Shown: piece by piece, positions 54,266-64,000 of the stretch
How the letters are laid out: every line of letters begins with the position of its first letter
Position numbering within the stretch: the first letter of the stretch is position 1
DNA from: Adineta ricciae
Taxonomy: Eukaryota > Rotifera > Eurotatoria > Adinetida > Adinetidae
Assembly: GCA_905250025.1 (NCBI GenBank)
Contig: CAJNOJ010000003.1
Span: forward strand, 62,001 to 126,000
Reading direction: 5' to 3'
DNA length: 64,000 nt
The notes under the pieces: generated by a model
The model's database searches: none
Seen by the model: the letters and a program-made list of their open reading frames with translations, nothing else
Told to the model about the DNA's origin: nothing
Program-made: the position numbers and the translations under genes

Positions 54266-56567
54266 ATGCACGTGCCAGAATTTCATCAGATTGTCTCATT
54301 GACAACCACCAATAATTCCAACGAAACATTAGCAATCATTATACATAATGAGATTACCGATGAACTGAAACGATCAGTTTTCTATACAATTTTAATTGCT
54401 GTTTGTTTATCGATAATTATTCTTTTGACTATTCTCGGCAATATACTAGTTTTAATTGCGTTGTGTATCAATTTTGCGCTTCGTTCACCAACGCATTTAT
54501 TAATGGGTAATTTGGCATGTGCTGACTTGCTCCTAGGTAAGCCGAAGCTTTCCTTATTTGTCGTACCTGCCATGCAAAACATAGTACCGATGAAATCTTT
54601 TTTGACTCTGAAAAGAAAAACGACAGCCCCTTGAGTACATGTCTATGGAATGAATCAATTAATTATGGCCGTCATTCTCAGAGAAAGAGAAAAAACCTTA
54701 GTACTTAAATAAATCACACGGCTTTTTAATCAAATAATGACGACTTTGTTCAGTATCGTACAGCCTAGCCACGACAAGCTATAACTGGAGCAAAGTTTCA
54801 CTACTAGATCGACTGTTCATTTAATCATTGAGAAAGTTTTGTTTGGCATAGTGGAAGTGTTTGAATAATAAAAACGTCTTGTCAAAAATGTCCATTCGAA
54901 CGGGATACATTCAAGTGGCAAAACCAAATAAACAGTTCTATTCTTCGTTAGTCGTCTGTTTTAAATGAATGAGTAATGAATATGTCTTTTTTGGCGCAAA
55001 AGCAGCGTTCGTTGTAAATTATCTATATACGAATAGGAATAACAGAAAAAGCCTTTCCGAACCATCTCTTAGCATGTCAAAATGCAATTAATTCTAATTA
55101 CGTATTTGTTGACTTATTTTAAAAGTACTTTTCTGATCAATTATGGTTAGGTATCACTGTTCTACCATTTTCTGGAACTCTGGAAATCCTCCATGGTCAA
55201 TGGCTATTCGGTCGAACATTTTGCCATATATGGTTAGCTATTGATGTTCTCTATTGTACAGCCAGTATCTACGGTTTAATGTTCATATCTATCGAACGTT
55301 ATATCGGCGTGACGCGTCCATTACGTTATCCCATTATTGTTACTCATCGTCGAACTGTATTTATCATATTATTAGCATGGACTGTTGCTGCCTTGATATC
55401 CATAGCTCCTTTCTTCGGCTGGTCTAACAAAGTCAAATCAATAGACCGTGTTTGTGAAGTTAACGACGATTTATCCTATGTTGTATTTTCATGTTCATTC
55501 TCATTTTATATTCCATTAATTGTTATACTTTGCGTCTATGGACGAATCTACGGCGAAGCCAATCGCCAATATCAATTTTTAACTGGTGGACAGAAGAAAG
55601 TGCATTTAAGTCAAACAGGTGGCGAAGAAGCTGTGACATTGAGAATACATTTACCGAAACAGATGTCGTTAACAACTTCGAATGGTCATCTCGCGCATAC
55701 GACTGCAAACGGAACTCAGATCACTACGACTGGCTCGAATAAGATCTCAAGACTGAAACGTGAAAGAAAAGCCGGTAATGACAATAATTGTTTCAGAAAT
55801 AAAAGAAAAAACTGAACAAAATTTATTCGTTTATTTCAGCGAAAACTTTAGGAATCGTTGTTGGAATGTTTATTCTTTGTTGGTTGCCGTTTTTTCTCTT
55901 ATTACCAATTAGTAAGTATCTCTGATGAAAAGATCATTCGATTTTGTCATCCTAGCCGAACACAGTCTATTTTCCTCGTTTAACATACGATTAGATTATA
56001 TTCGCTTCATTGGTGATATATTTGACTTTTTTCTTATCTATGTTTTGTAGAAGCATTAACATCGATCGATCCGGGTGTAGTGTTTTCCATTTGTTTCTGG
56101 TTAGGCTATTGTAATTCCTGCTTCAATCCATTTATTTATGCATTCTCAAGTCGAGAATTTCGGAAGTAAAGCAAGCAAAGCATACTAGAGATCGATCTTT
56201 TCTTGCTTTCTCTAGAGCGTTCAAGTCAATTTTAAGATGTCAACGTCTTAAACAGTACAAACCATCGCCGAACGTGCTTCGTAAATCGTCGCCAATAACT
56301 GGTTGGAAACGCTCGAAGGGTGGCGGTGAGCTCGATGCTTCTCATCCCGCACTATACAAATCGGATTCGTCGACCAGTCGCCAAACTATAAACGACAGTA
56401 ATCATCGACATGGTGTTTCAACAAAGAACACTCAAAAAACGATTTATAGTACGCATCGATCATCTGTTAGTGATTCAGTGGCACACACAAACAATCGAAA
56501 ATCATCAACACCCTCACTGGATAATACAAGTCCATGGCATCTTCGAAAGCCAATTCTTGTCAGATAG
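54266..56567 (+). CDS. alpha1-adrenergic / octopamine-like amine GPCR
   Basis: Class A aminergic receptor, probably Gq-coupled like its relatives (inference). Five in-phase exons (54266-54536, 55151-55774, 55840-55911, 56051-56165, 56216-56567) give 477 residues. The N-terminus has N-glycosylation sites (NNSNET). TM1 carries GNILVL, TM2 [12 protein letters not shown]3 reads [16 protein letters not shown] with the amine-binding Asp and the disulfide Cys. The DRY motif is ERY ([10 protein letters not shown]). ECL2 has the partner Cys (RVCEVND), TM5 has [13 protein letters not shown]3 contains [12 protein letters not shown] and [20 protein letters not shown], very like alpha1 receptors. TM6 has CWLPFF and TM7 NPFIY, followed by [16 protein letters not shown]. 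The cytoplasmic tail is Ser/Thr-rich. Intron 1 is 614 nt, long for this window. Confidence 0.9.
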
Positions 56568-58220
56568 TTGTAAAAATACACAATAGTTTTTGCTGTTCGT
56601 TGAATATGTTTGTTTTTATTCGATTTTAAGCAAAACAAAAAAAAGTATTAACTTCGACTGAAAGTGTGTTCTACAATATGTCATTGTTAATTCTAAATGT
56701 ATCGAGAAAATGATTAGGTAGGTTTGTGTGAAGCAGAAGAAGTCTCAACGGTTGTCTGTCTGACTTTATATTGCGTGCGTGTCAAATGATGAAAATTTGG
56801 TCATCATGTGTGTTTATTGCACCGTGTAGAAGAAATATAGCAGGTGTCGGACAAAGCCGTAGGGCGTTTGTTTCATTTTTTTTCTTTTCTCTCTCTTTGC
56901 GTGTGTTTCTAGTCTATTTCTCTGTCTTGCTAGCTAACAGTGGTGACCACTAGCTATTTGTTTTTTTTTCGGTACATTGTTTTCCAAATTACAGACTGAC
57001 TGACGACGCTAGACATCTAATCAATTCTCTCTTGTTGAACAAGATATGTATATATACATGAACATGCGCGCGTGTCTTCTTTTTTCTCTCTCTTTTTGTT
57101 TCAAGTTGACATCTGAAAGAGGACGACGAAGAACGTGTGAAACAGATTAGTTCGTTCATCTAGTAGCTTATCGATTTCGATTATAATGAAGTTAGTGAGG
57201 CTTGTCAATGCTGATGAGAAGAAACAAAAAAAAGAGAGAAGAAGGAAAGTGAAATAGACAAACAGAAGGCCATCCGGATCCGCTACTATCCAACAACGGA
57301 AATCAGAATATATGTATAGTAGTGGTGGTGATCCCCCGCGGTGCTTTCATTTAAAGAGATGGATAGACGAGGTTGGGCTGCTCGATGACGCACAAACGGT
57401 CATCATTCTCGCATTGATTCATGGTCATTTTCACAGTATTAGGAAAGATCAGACTATTTTCTCATTTTCAAGTGAATAGATGATTGAGTAGAATGAACGA
57501 GAGGGAAAGAAGACGGACAATGAGGTAGACAGTCTCTCATCGATTACACTTTTCTTTCCTTCTCTTCTTTTTTTTTCCCGTATGACGAATGTGAAGAAAA
57601 AAGGACACACGATTCGCATGTCTTTTTTTCTCTCATCTGTGAATTACAAGTTTCTTTCTCGAGATTAGAATAAGTGTTTTCTTGTAGATTCGAAAGAGAA
57701 GCAGCTTTTGCATTAGAATGATAATGTCTTAAAACAGTAAGTAGAAGTCTTCTTCTTCCAGACCGGAAGTTCATCTCTCCTGGAGGCCATTTACTGACCG
57801 TCGTTTTATATGCATGCGTGAATCCAGTTGTTGAGCTTTCTCTCTCTGTCTCTCATCTGTTCGTGCTTCCGAATGAAAATCTTGAGTGTATTACATCATT
57901 TCTTACTACGATGACGTGTTAGGATGAATCCTACTTCGAAATGCATCCATCCATCTATTTCTGGATTTTATGAATGGAAGAGACAAAAGAAAGAGGAGAA
58001 GTAGCATGTATGCACGAGATGCTTCGAATTGCGTGACAACCGAGAGAGTAAATTAAAATTGACCAGTGCTGGCTAGCATTACCATCTTCATCCGGTAGTT
58101 GTAATAATAATAGAACTAGTCGGGTGGGCAAACATACGATTACATGCTCTCTTTTGTTCACAACCGACTAATTGAACATATCTACGTGCTATTTTCTTTT
58201 CTACTTCAGTCAAAATACAA
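56568..58220. other. intergenic upstream of the ADAM-type gene
   Basis: About 1.65 kb with T+C-rich and A+G-rich runs. I looked for an ADAM prodomain or metalloprotease (HExxH) on the plus strand and found none. A short minus-strand Ser-rich frame (57544-57774) is rejected. The stretch ends in an acceptor TCTACTTCAG (AG 58209-58210), 10 nt before ATG 58221. Confidence 0.5.
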
Positions 58221-60541
58221 ATGGGACGTCGATCGAAAACGCCTGTGTGTGGAAATGGCATCGTCGAGACTGGAGAAGATTGTGATTGTGGTTTGAACAA
58301 GGTAATAAATAAATGCTTTTAATTGATAATCTGATCACGGATTATATTTATCCTAGCGGACTAACTACTATCCTAGGAGAGATGAAAGAAAAATAATAGT
58401 GGGATATGAATTAATTTGAAGATTATTTCCTAAGCTGTAGTCAATGCTCATATGATTAAAATAGTGTACTACTTTCTACATATGTAACGGGAAAAATTTG
58501 TGGTTTTTACTCGATATCTTATTTAGAATTGTGTATCTGTGGAAGCATGTTGTAATCCTCGAACGTGTCAATTCTATTCGGGCGCTGAATGTTTATCAGG
58601 TGCATGCTGTTCGGGTTGTAAATTACTTCCAGCAGGCTATCCATGTCGTGCTTCACGAAATACTTGTGACACACCAGAAGTTTGTGATGGGACATCAGCT
58701 CAAGTATGTTAAATCTTTTAGTGATCTGCAGTTCTACTCTTTTATATTTAGTGTCCGGATGACGACAGCTTTAAAGATGGGTCATCCTGTCAAGATGACA
58801 GCGGCACATGTTTTCATGGGACATGTAGTGGTGCGCAACAACAATGTGTTGACCTTTGGGGACCAGGTAGGTGAACATCTTCCTTTTTGAATTAATATGA
58901 CATTGTATCACATATGCAGGATCAAAAGTAGCACATGAATCGTGCTATACAAATTTTAATCCGTCAGGTTCCATGACGGGCCATTGCGGTTATGATTCTC
59001 GCTTGCAAAAATATATTCCCTGCTTTAATAAGTATGACGGATTAGTCTGTACGATGAAAGCTCTCTAGAATTTGTTTATTCAGTGATGTAAAATGTGGCT
59101 TATTGCATTGTGAAGGTGGAATGCCGTATCCTCGTGTTGCATCGTCGAATTTTATGATTTTCAATGTAAATACACGCGAAGGTTCATTTGAGTGCAAGTA
59201 AGAATCTAAGGCAAATAATAAAAACCTCTCTCTCTCATCGTCATTCATGTAGGAGCATCTCTAGTCCAACTTACTCCATACTAGTCAACGATGGTAACAT
59301 GTGTGGCGAATCAAGTTTTTGTCAAAATAATACCTGCATTGAACAAAAGTCAACATCGACATGTCATTCACAGAAAACATGCTCAGGAAATGGAGTACGT
59401 TATAACTATCAGACTGATCATAGTTACGTTCGATTGTGTTTAGATTTGTACAGCAGCAGGTTTATGTTATTGTAATACGAATTGGAAGGGCAAAGACTGT
59501 TCAATATACGATATGAAGCATCAAGATGCAATTTCATATAATCGTTCCTTACCCTTCAGCACCCGTTAGTTCAATCGATAGAATATAATCTGTATGCGTT
59601 ATTGTTGTCTTTTTCTGTAGATCCTGTCTCTCCAACTGCTTTCGCTGGTGTTGCGACTATTACATTTCTTTTGTTTACTCTGCTAATTATCATCTCATGT
59701 TTATTCAGGTAGAATATTTCTCACTTCTATTGAAGTTATATCTGTGAAATTCTATTTTAGAAATAAAAAGCGATCTTCTCATCGAAAGCCACATGAGTTA
59801 ACAGTCATTAATCATCCACAAGTGACAGTTAATCCAACTGATATCCAACCTGATCGTTCACAAGTCTATGCTCATTTTGACCATCCTAGCCATAGTCTGG
59901 TTTCAACACCTGTTTTTCCCCACCGAACGCCTTTGCATCGGTCACCGTATATGACAAGCAATCGTTCCATAACGAGTGCTTGTACTGGTCTCTCGTATTT
60001 GCCCACAGATACACCACGTTCTCTTCGTTATACGAATCGAAAAATGACGACAAATGGAATCTTTAGTGATTCCGAAACACCACGAACACGTGTACGTCGA
60101 CAAACACGCAATAATAATGGTTCACCATCAGTCCACAGCAGTTCCATTCGTCATCCACAAACATATGCAACATTATCATCAAAACGGCTACATGATCCCA
60201 ATCTCTCCTATCAATCGGCTCGCAGAATCTACGATGATATTGATAAACTTTCAACAAATGAAAATCTACGTGATTTCATTCAAGCACTCGATTCCTTTGC
60301 TCAAGAAAAATTCGGTGGTGAAACCGATTTACATCTGAACACCTTTGAACAGAATTCTAACATTGCATCTAGTCCAACAGAAACCAATGAATCGATCACA
60401 TTGGATAGCGGCTATCAATCAACAAAACAATTAATGAATACAGATGAATATGCTGTTGTCGTAAAAACGAAACGAACAAACGAGAATTTTCGCGAACGAC
60501 GACGATCGTATTCATCCAGTGAACATAAAGAACATTTTTAA
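58221..60541 (+). CDS. ADAM-type disintegrin/Cys-rich/EGF membrane protein lacking the protease
   Basis: It matches the C-terminal half of ADAM proteins. From ATG 58221 it opens MGRRSKTPVCGNGIVETGED, then CDCGLNKNCVSVEACCN, and the disintegrin loop region CRASRNTCDTPEVCDGTSA. The Cys-rich (ACR) part follows with CQDDSGTCFHGTCSG, CYTNFNPSGS and CGLLHCEGGMPYPR. An EGF-like CSGNGICTAAGLCYCNTNW comes next, then a TM helix (AFAGVATITFLLFTLLIISC) and a cytoplasmic tail of about 260 residues that is Arg/Ser/Thr-rich. Exons include 58221-58301 and 58527-58704, with short introns. No prodomain, metalloprotease or signal peptide was found upstream, so the start is uncertain. The first visible exon follows an acceptor and may be internal. 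Confidence 0.85.
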
Positions 60542-61905
60542 ATGTATTTTATGGTCTTTTTTAGTCTTCGTAAAAGTAATAAAAGAGTATAAAGAATGTT
60601 AATAGAATCAATCAGAACATCTGTTTTAGTTATATTACTCGAAGGAATAACACATACAATTACGTATAACCTGTTATTCACATTAGATTATCTAACATAT
60701 GCTTGAATTATACACTTCTGCAAAAGCTTTTATTTGTTGTTATTCGATGTTTGAATAGAACCGTTGACCTTAGATATAATCTTGTTCCAAAGACTTTTGT
60801 TCTGTGTAAACAAATGTTCTCATTCTGATTAGAAAGTACCAAAAACTCACCTACTTATCGTAATCTGCCTCTCGTATCATAAAATTACTAAGAACATTTC
60901 CATGTAATAGGATAAACTCGGAAGAAGAGGAATGTTCTTGGCATGCGAAAAATCCGATATAATCGCTAGGGAAAACACATAGAAAAACTAATCCATGTAA
61001 TATGAAAATGTTCTTCGTTATCTTTTTAGTATTCAGTCCTATACACACAGAGTCATTATTAATTTATCGCTCATCGACTTAATGTTCTCGAATTTATTCG
61101 AAGCTCGACTCATCAAGTGAATCAATCATCATCAGCCTACTTCATGTATTCGGCAGGAGTGTTTACCTGACATTAATATGCAACTCGTACATCTTCTGCA
61201 GCTAAATATATACGTTATGCTTTTCAACCATTAAATTGAATACAATTTCTTTTAACGGTCGTTTGACAAGCGATTATGTATATATGTACATTCAATCGTA
61301 CCATATGACATTTCGTTTGAAGGTCAGAGAAGTGCCATTTATCTATTTAGTAATAACAGAGAAGTTTGTCTAGAAGAAACCGTTCGATGTATGTTGATCT
61401 TCGAAGATAAAATTATGCAGATTATTACACTCAGACTGTCTTGATTGTTACAAAAGAGCGAATCTTGTTTATTAATTGTAAAATATATACAAAAAATCTT
61501 TTCCGTTCTTCGCATCGATAACAACAACTTCAGCTTTCTAATAATTCGATGGTATTGACAAAATCCGTCGAACGGAGCCGAAAAAAGTATCTAGTAGATC
61601 TAATGCATTCATTTGAGGTCATGTTACTCTTGCCAGATCAGAACGGAAAATTCTGATCATCTTATGTGAAACTACACTTGTCTCATCGATTCGAATCAAA
61701 ATGTTTTCATTTATTGCTCTCTAATCCATTGGATTATGATAACAAACAGATCGACATAAGCTTTCTGTAATCCAAGACGTGCTCTGATCACATAATGTCA
61801 CTGAATCAAAACGAATTAGTAACAAACTCGCATTTCTATGCCATTATATGCTTCGAAGATGTACTAGCTGGAAAAAAAGAGCGCGTTGTCTTGTCTTTGC
61901 GCTGA
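60542..61905. other. intergenic between the ADAM-type gene and the Ig gene
   Basis: Poly(A) signal at 60578-60583, then about 1.3 kb of AT-rich DNA without convincing frames. The short minus-strand frames near 60851-61048 and 61339-61527 are rejected. Confidence 0.5.
60578..60583 (+). terminator. poly(A) signal of the ADAM-type gene
   Basis: AATAAA 37 nt after the stop. Confidence 0.6.
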
Positions 61906-62312
61906 TGCGCTCATTCACTGTTCGTTGCCTCATTTGTCTATCAATAACGATTACTATTTCTACTGAGCATGTCATTCGTGGAGAAGGAACTCGTTATTCA
62001 ATCCATTGTCCTCTTCCCAATGCACTGTGGTATGGACCTAACAATCAATCAATATTGATAAATTCCAACAAATACGAAATCAAATCTTCATTGGAAAATC
62101 TTCAATTGACAATAAATCATCTGACATTGGATGACGAAGGAACATATATGTGCTTGAATAATGAGACCGATCAAATTATAAAACAATTCCATATCAAACT
62201 TGCGACAATAGAAAATGTTCTTCCTCTTTTCTTTAGTCTAATCTGTTCTATTCTTCTATTCATTCCAATTTTTTGTTTTCTAGGTAGAAAATATTCGGGT
62301 ATTAATCAATAA
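61906..62312 (+). CDS. small single-Ig-domain type I membrane protein
   Basis: Uninterrupted frame of 135 residues from ATG 61906 (the frame is open back to ATG 61848, but 61906 gives a cleaner signal peptide, MRSFTVRCLICLSITITI). A single V-like Ig domain follows: IHC as first Cys, W in LPNALWYGPN, and DDEGTYMC with the second Cys. A possible N-glycosylation site lies in NNQS. A C-terminal TM helix (VLPLFFSLICSILLFIPIFC) and a tail of about ten residues (GRKYSGINQ) end it. No cytoplasmic motif. No close family recognised. It may be a receptor or adhesion fragment. It is one of only two intronless genes here. Confidence 0.65.
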
Positions 62313-62323
62313 AACTTCCAATA

Positions 62324-62330
<7 letters not shown>

Positions 62331-62354
<24 letters not shown>

Positions 62355-62357
62355 AGA
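62331..62357. repeat. (GA)n microsatellite
   Basis: Run of GA dinucleotides starting about 18 bp after the stop of the Ig gene, grading into A+G-rich sequence. Confidence 0.85.
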
Positions 62358-62566
62358 AAAGAAAACCTAATAACATTTGCGTTTTGTCAAGAGCACAATA
62401 CTTACAAATACAAAATGAAAAGAGAAAGAGAAAAGAAGAAAACAATATGTCTTATGAAAAATAATTAATTAAGCGGAATGAATTTGACTTCCATTTTGAT
62501 ATGTGCAAATTCAAAATTTCAGATTTCGGTGTTTTGTTTGCTTTCCATTGAATATCAGACGAAGTC

Positions 62567-63648
62567 TTAAGCGAAGAATTCTCGAGATGAAACACGTGTA
62601 TATGCATGCGAAGGCGATTTTCTCGGACCTTCTTCGAGTGCGTATGAACCTTCATCTTTCTTACGCATACGATAAATAATGAACATCACAAGAAGAATTG
62701 CTGATAACATGCCGATCACAACACCACCAATAATACCTGAAGGATAAAAGGTCACGAGATTGATAGATTTGTTCGATTAAGAAGACAAATGAAACGTACC
62801 AACAAGGATACCAGGTTTAGAAAATAAATCATGCCAAAGAAATGATGGCAGAAATGGGATTCGTGACGTTGTGGATAACTCGGAACCTTTCCTCATGTTA
62901 TTATCGAAGATTTCAGATTGGGTATTCGGTGTATTAATCGATTTCTTATCACCAAAGATTTGTTCATCATCTTGAATCGTTGTTTCATCATCGACGAGTT
63001 CATTGGGATATGAATCGATTTCTTCGCCGTAATCGACTTTTTGTCCGTCGTCAATATGTGCAGGTGAACGTGTTGTTTTGGTTGAAATTACTTTGGATTG
63101 TGATCGAGATGTTGTCGTCGATGACGACGAAGTAGATGATTCGAGAGATTCTCCTTCCATATCATCATAGATATCTGGTCCACCTGAAAATAACAGTAAG
63201 CAACCAGTCAATGAGTCGTCATATTTCGTCAAAGAAATTCTCACCATCATAAGCTGTATCATCGCTACCTAGTAGGGTTGACACAGTCGAATTCGAACGT
63301 TGTTTACTACTTAATGGTATCATTCCCTCGTACTAAGAAAAACGAAGATTATCAATTTAGAAGTTGATTAAATGCATAGCAAATGGAATATTTCTTGCCG
63401 TTAAGCATGTTTAAGGAAGATTAGTTAATCGAATATAATCACACTAGGCTCTGTACAAAACTAGCATGCGCATCATTAGAAGAAAATGCCTGAGGGAGAG
63501 AAAAATGATATAATAAACCTACTTGGTTTGGTTCAGCGACGGCAAAGATTGAACCTTGAAGTAACATGATGAAAGTTATGAGACATGACAGTGATAGTAA
63601 AGAACATGGACAGCACGAGCGTATGTATGGATTATATTGATTTGCCAT
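62567..63648 (-). CDS. SDC: syndecan, heparan-sulfate-type transmembrane core protein
   Basis: Single-pass co-receptor that links matrix and growth factors to PDZ and cytoskeletal proteins. From ATG 63646-63648 (MANQYNPYIRSC) through several exons to the stop at 62567-62569. A signal anchor/peptide (LLSLSCLITFIMLLQGSIFA) leads a Ser/Thr/Asp-rich ectodomain. The TM is GIIGGVVIGMLSAILLVMFI. The cytoplasmic tail has the C1 motif RMRKKDEGSY, a variable part, and the C2 end EFFA (EFYA in vertebrates), a PDZ ligand. The usual Ser-Gly glycosaminoglycan attachment dipeptide is absent from the whole translated ectodomain; only Gly-Ser occurs. Exon 1 is 63533-63648. Confidence 0.93.
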
Positions 63649-64000
63649 GATGATTTTTGTCAGTTAGAAACAAGTTGTCATCTTTGGTCGATGTTACAAT
63701 TACTCGAGCACGAATAGCAAATGAAATCCATTAGTAGGACTGAGAGTAACCATTGTCGTTAGTAGAATAGAAGAGAGAGAGAGGAGGAGGAGAAGAAGAA
63801 GAAAAAGAAAAAGAAAGAAAACGAGTGTTCTTGTGTTGTCTGTGTGTGTTCGTCGAACGTTTGATATCTATCTAAAAAGAAACAAAGAATAAGAAAAAAA
63901 ACTAGAATAGAATAAAGAAAAAACATATCTTTCTCATCCGATTTCTCTTTCTGCAGAGAAGAAACAAAAAATTATCATGGTCACTAAACATGAAAAAATC
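63649..64000. other. upstream region of syndecan with GA-rich repeat
   Basis: A purine-rich repeat at 63771-63820 (GA, GAG and AAG units) lies in the presumed syndecan leader or promoter. No other gene is seen. Confidence 0.5.
63771..63820. repeat. (GA/GAG/AAG)n purine repeat
   Basis: Purine-only tract of changing short units, about 120 bp upstream of the syndecan start codon. Confidence 0.8.

Noticed and set aside
58012-58035. HEMLR-like text upstream of the ADAM-type gene as a protease active site
   Set aside because: It lacks the second His and the Gly of HExxHxxGxxH and the frame stops at once.

Overview
The window is nuclear DNA of a small metazoan, most likely a bdelloid rotifer of the Adineta/Rotaria type. 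The animal assignment rests on the genes: syndecan, ADAM, ferrochelatase with a C-terminal Fe-S cysteine cluster, an alpha1-adrenergic-like receptor, salt-inducible kinase, MARF1-like LOTUS protein and CFAP70. The rotifer assignment is inference from the AT-rich sequence, very short introns (mostly about 45-60 nt with GT..AG ends), short intergenic gaps and the general look of the proteins. No transposon, CRISPR, tRNA or rRNA gene was recognised.

Layout. 1-3657: no confident gene, two possible orphan exons. 3658-7700 (+): SIK-family kinase in 17 exons, one of them 7 nt long inside the HRD catalytic loop. 8434-9659 (+): RING E3 ligase. 10092-14667 (+): coiled-coil nucleoporin TPR homologue. 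15071-19917 (-): CFAP70. 20227-27825 (+): a compact same-strand run of PSMC2 (proteasome ATPase Rpt1), PSMB6 (proteasome beta1), DDOST (OST48) and FECH. 27940-28497 (-): secreted cystatin. 29237-30190 (+): intronless gene of unknown family. 30812-33974 (+): MARF1-like protein with LOTUS modules but no NYN nuclease. 34710-35516 (-): unknown protein. 36647-38594 (+): UBTD1/2. 38913-39980 (+): PPP4C. 40854-42167 (+): ABHD17 depalmitoylase. 43097-47766 (+): NUP155. 47957-49066 (-): DUSP12/YVH1. 49067-54265: about 5.2 kb without a recognisable gene. 54266-56567 (+): alpha1-adrenergic/octopamine-like GPCR. 58221-60541 (+): ADAM-type protein that begins at the disintegrin domain. 61906-62312 (+): small intronless Ig-domain membrane protein. 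62567-63648 (-): syndecan without a Ser-Gly glycosaminoglycan site.

The genes do not form one pathway. Functional neighbours are the two proteasome genes (134 bp apart), two nucleoporins (TPR, NUP155), two phosphatases (PPP4C, DUSP12) and three cell-surface proteins at the right end (ADAM, Ig protein, syndecan). A recurrent feature is a pyrimidine-AG acceptor 0-38 nt upstream of the start codon in at least nine plus-strand genes, usually followed by AT. This fits spliced-leader trans-splicing, which is known in bdelloid rotifers. I see the acceptors directly; the trans-splicing is inference.
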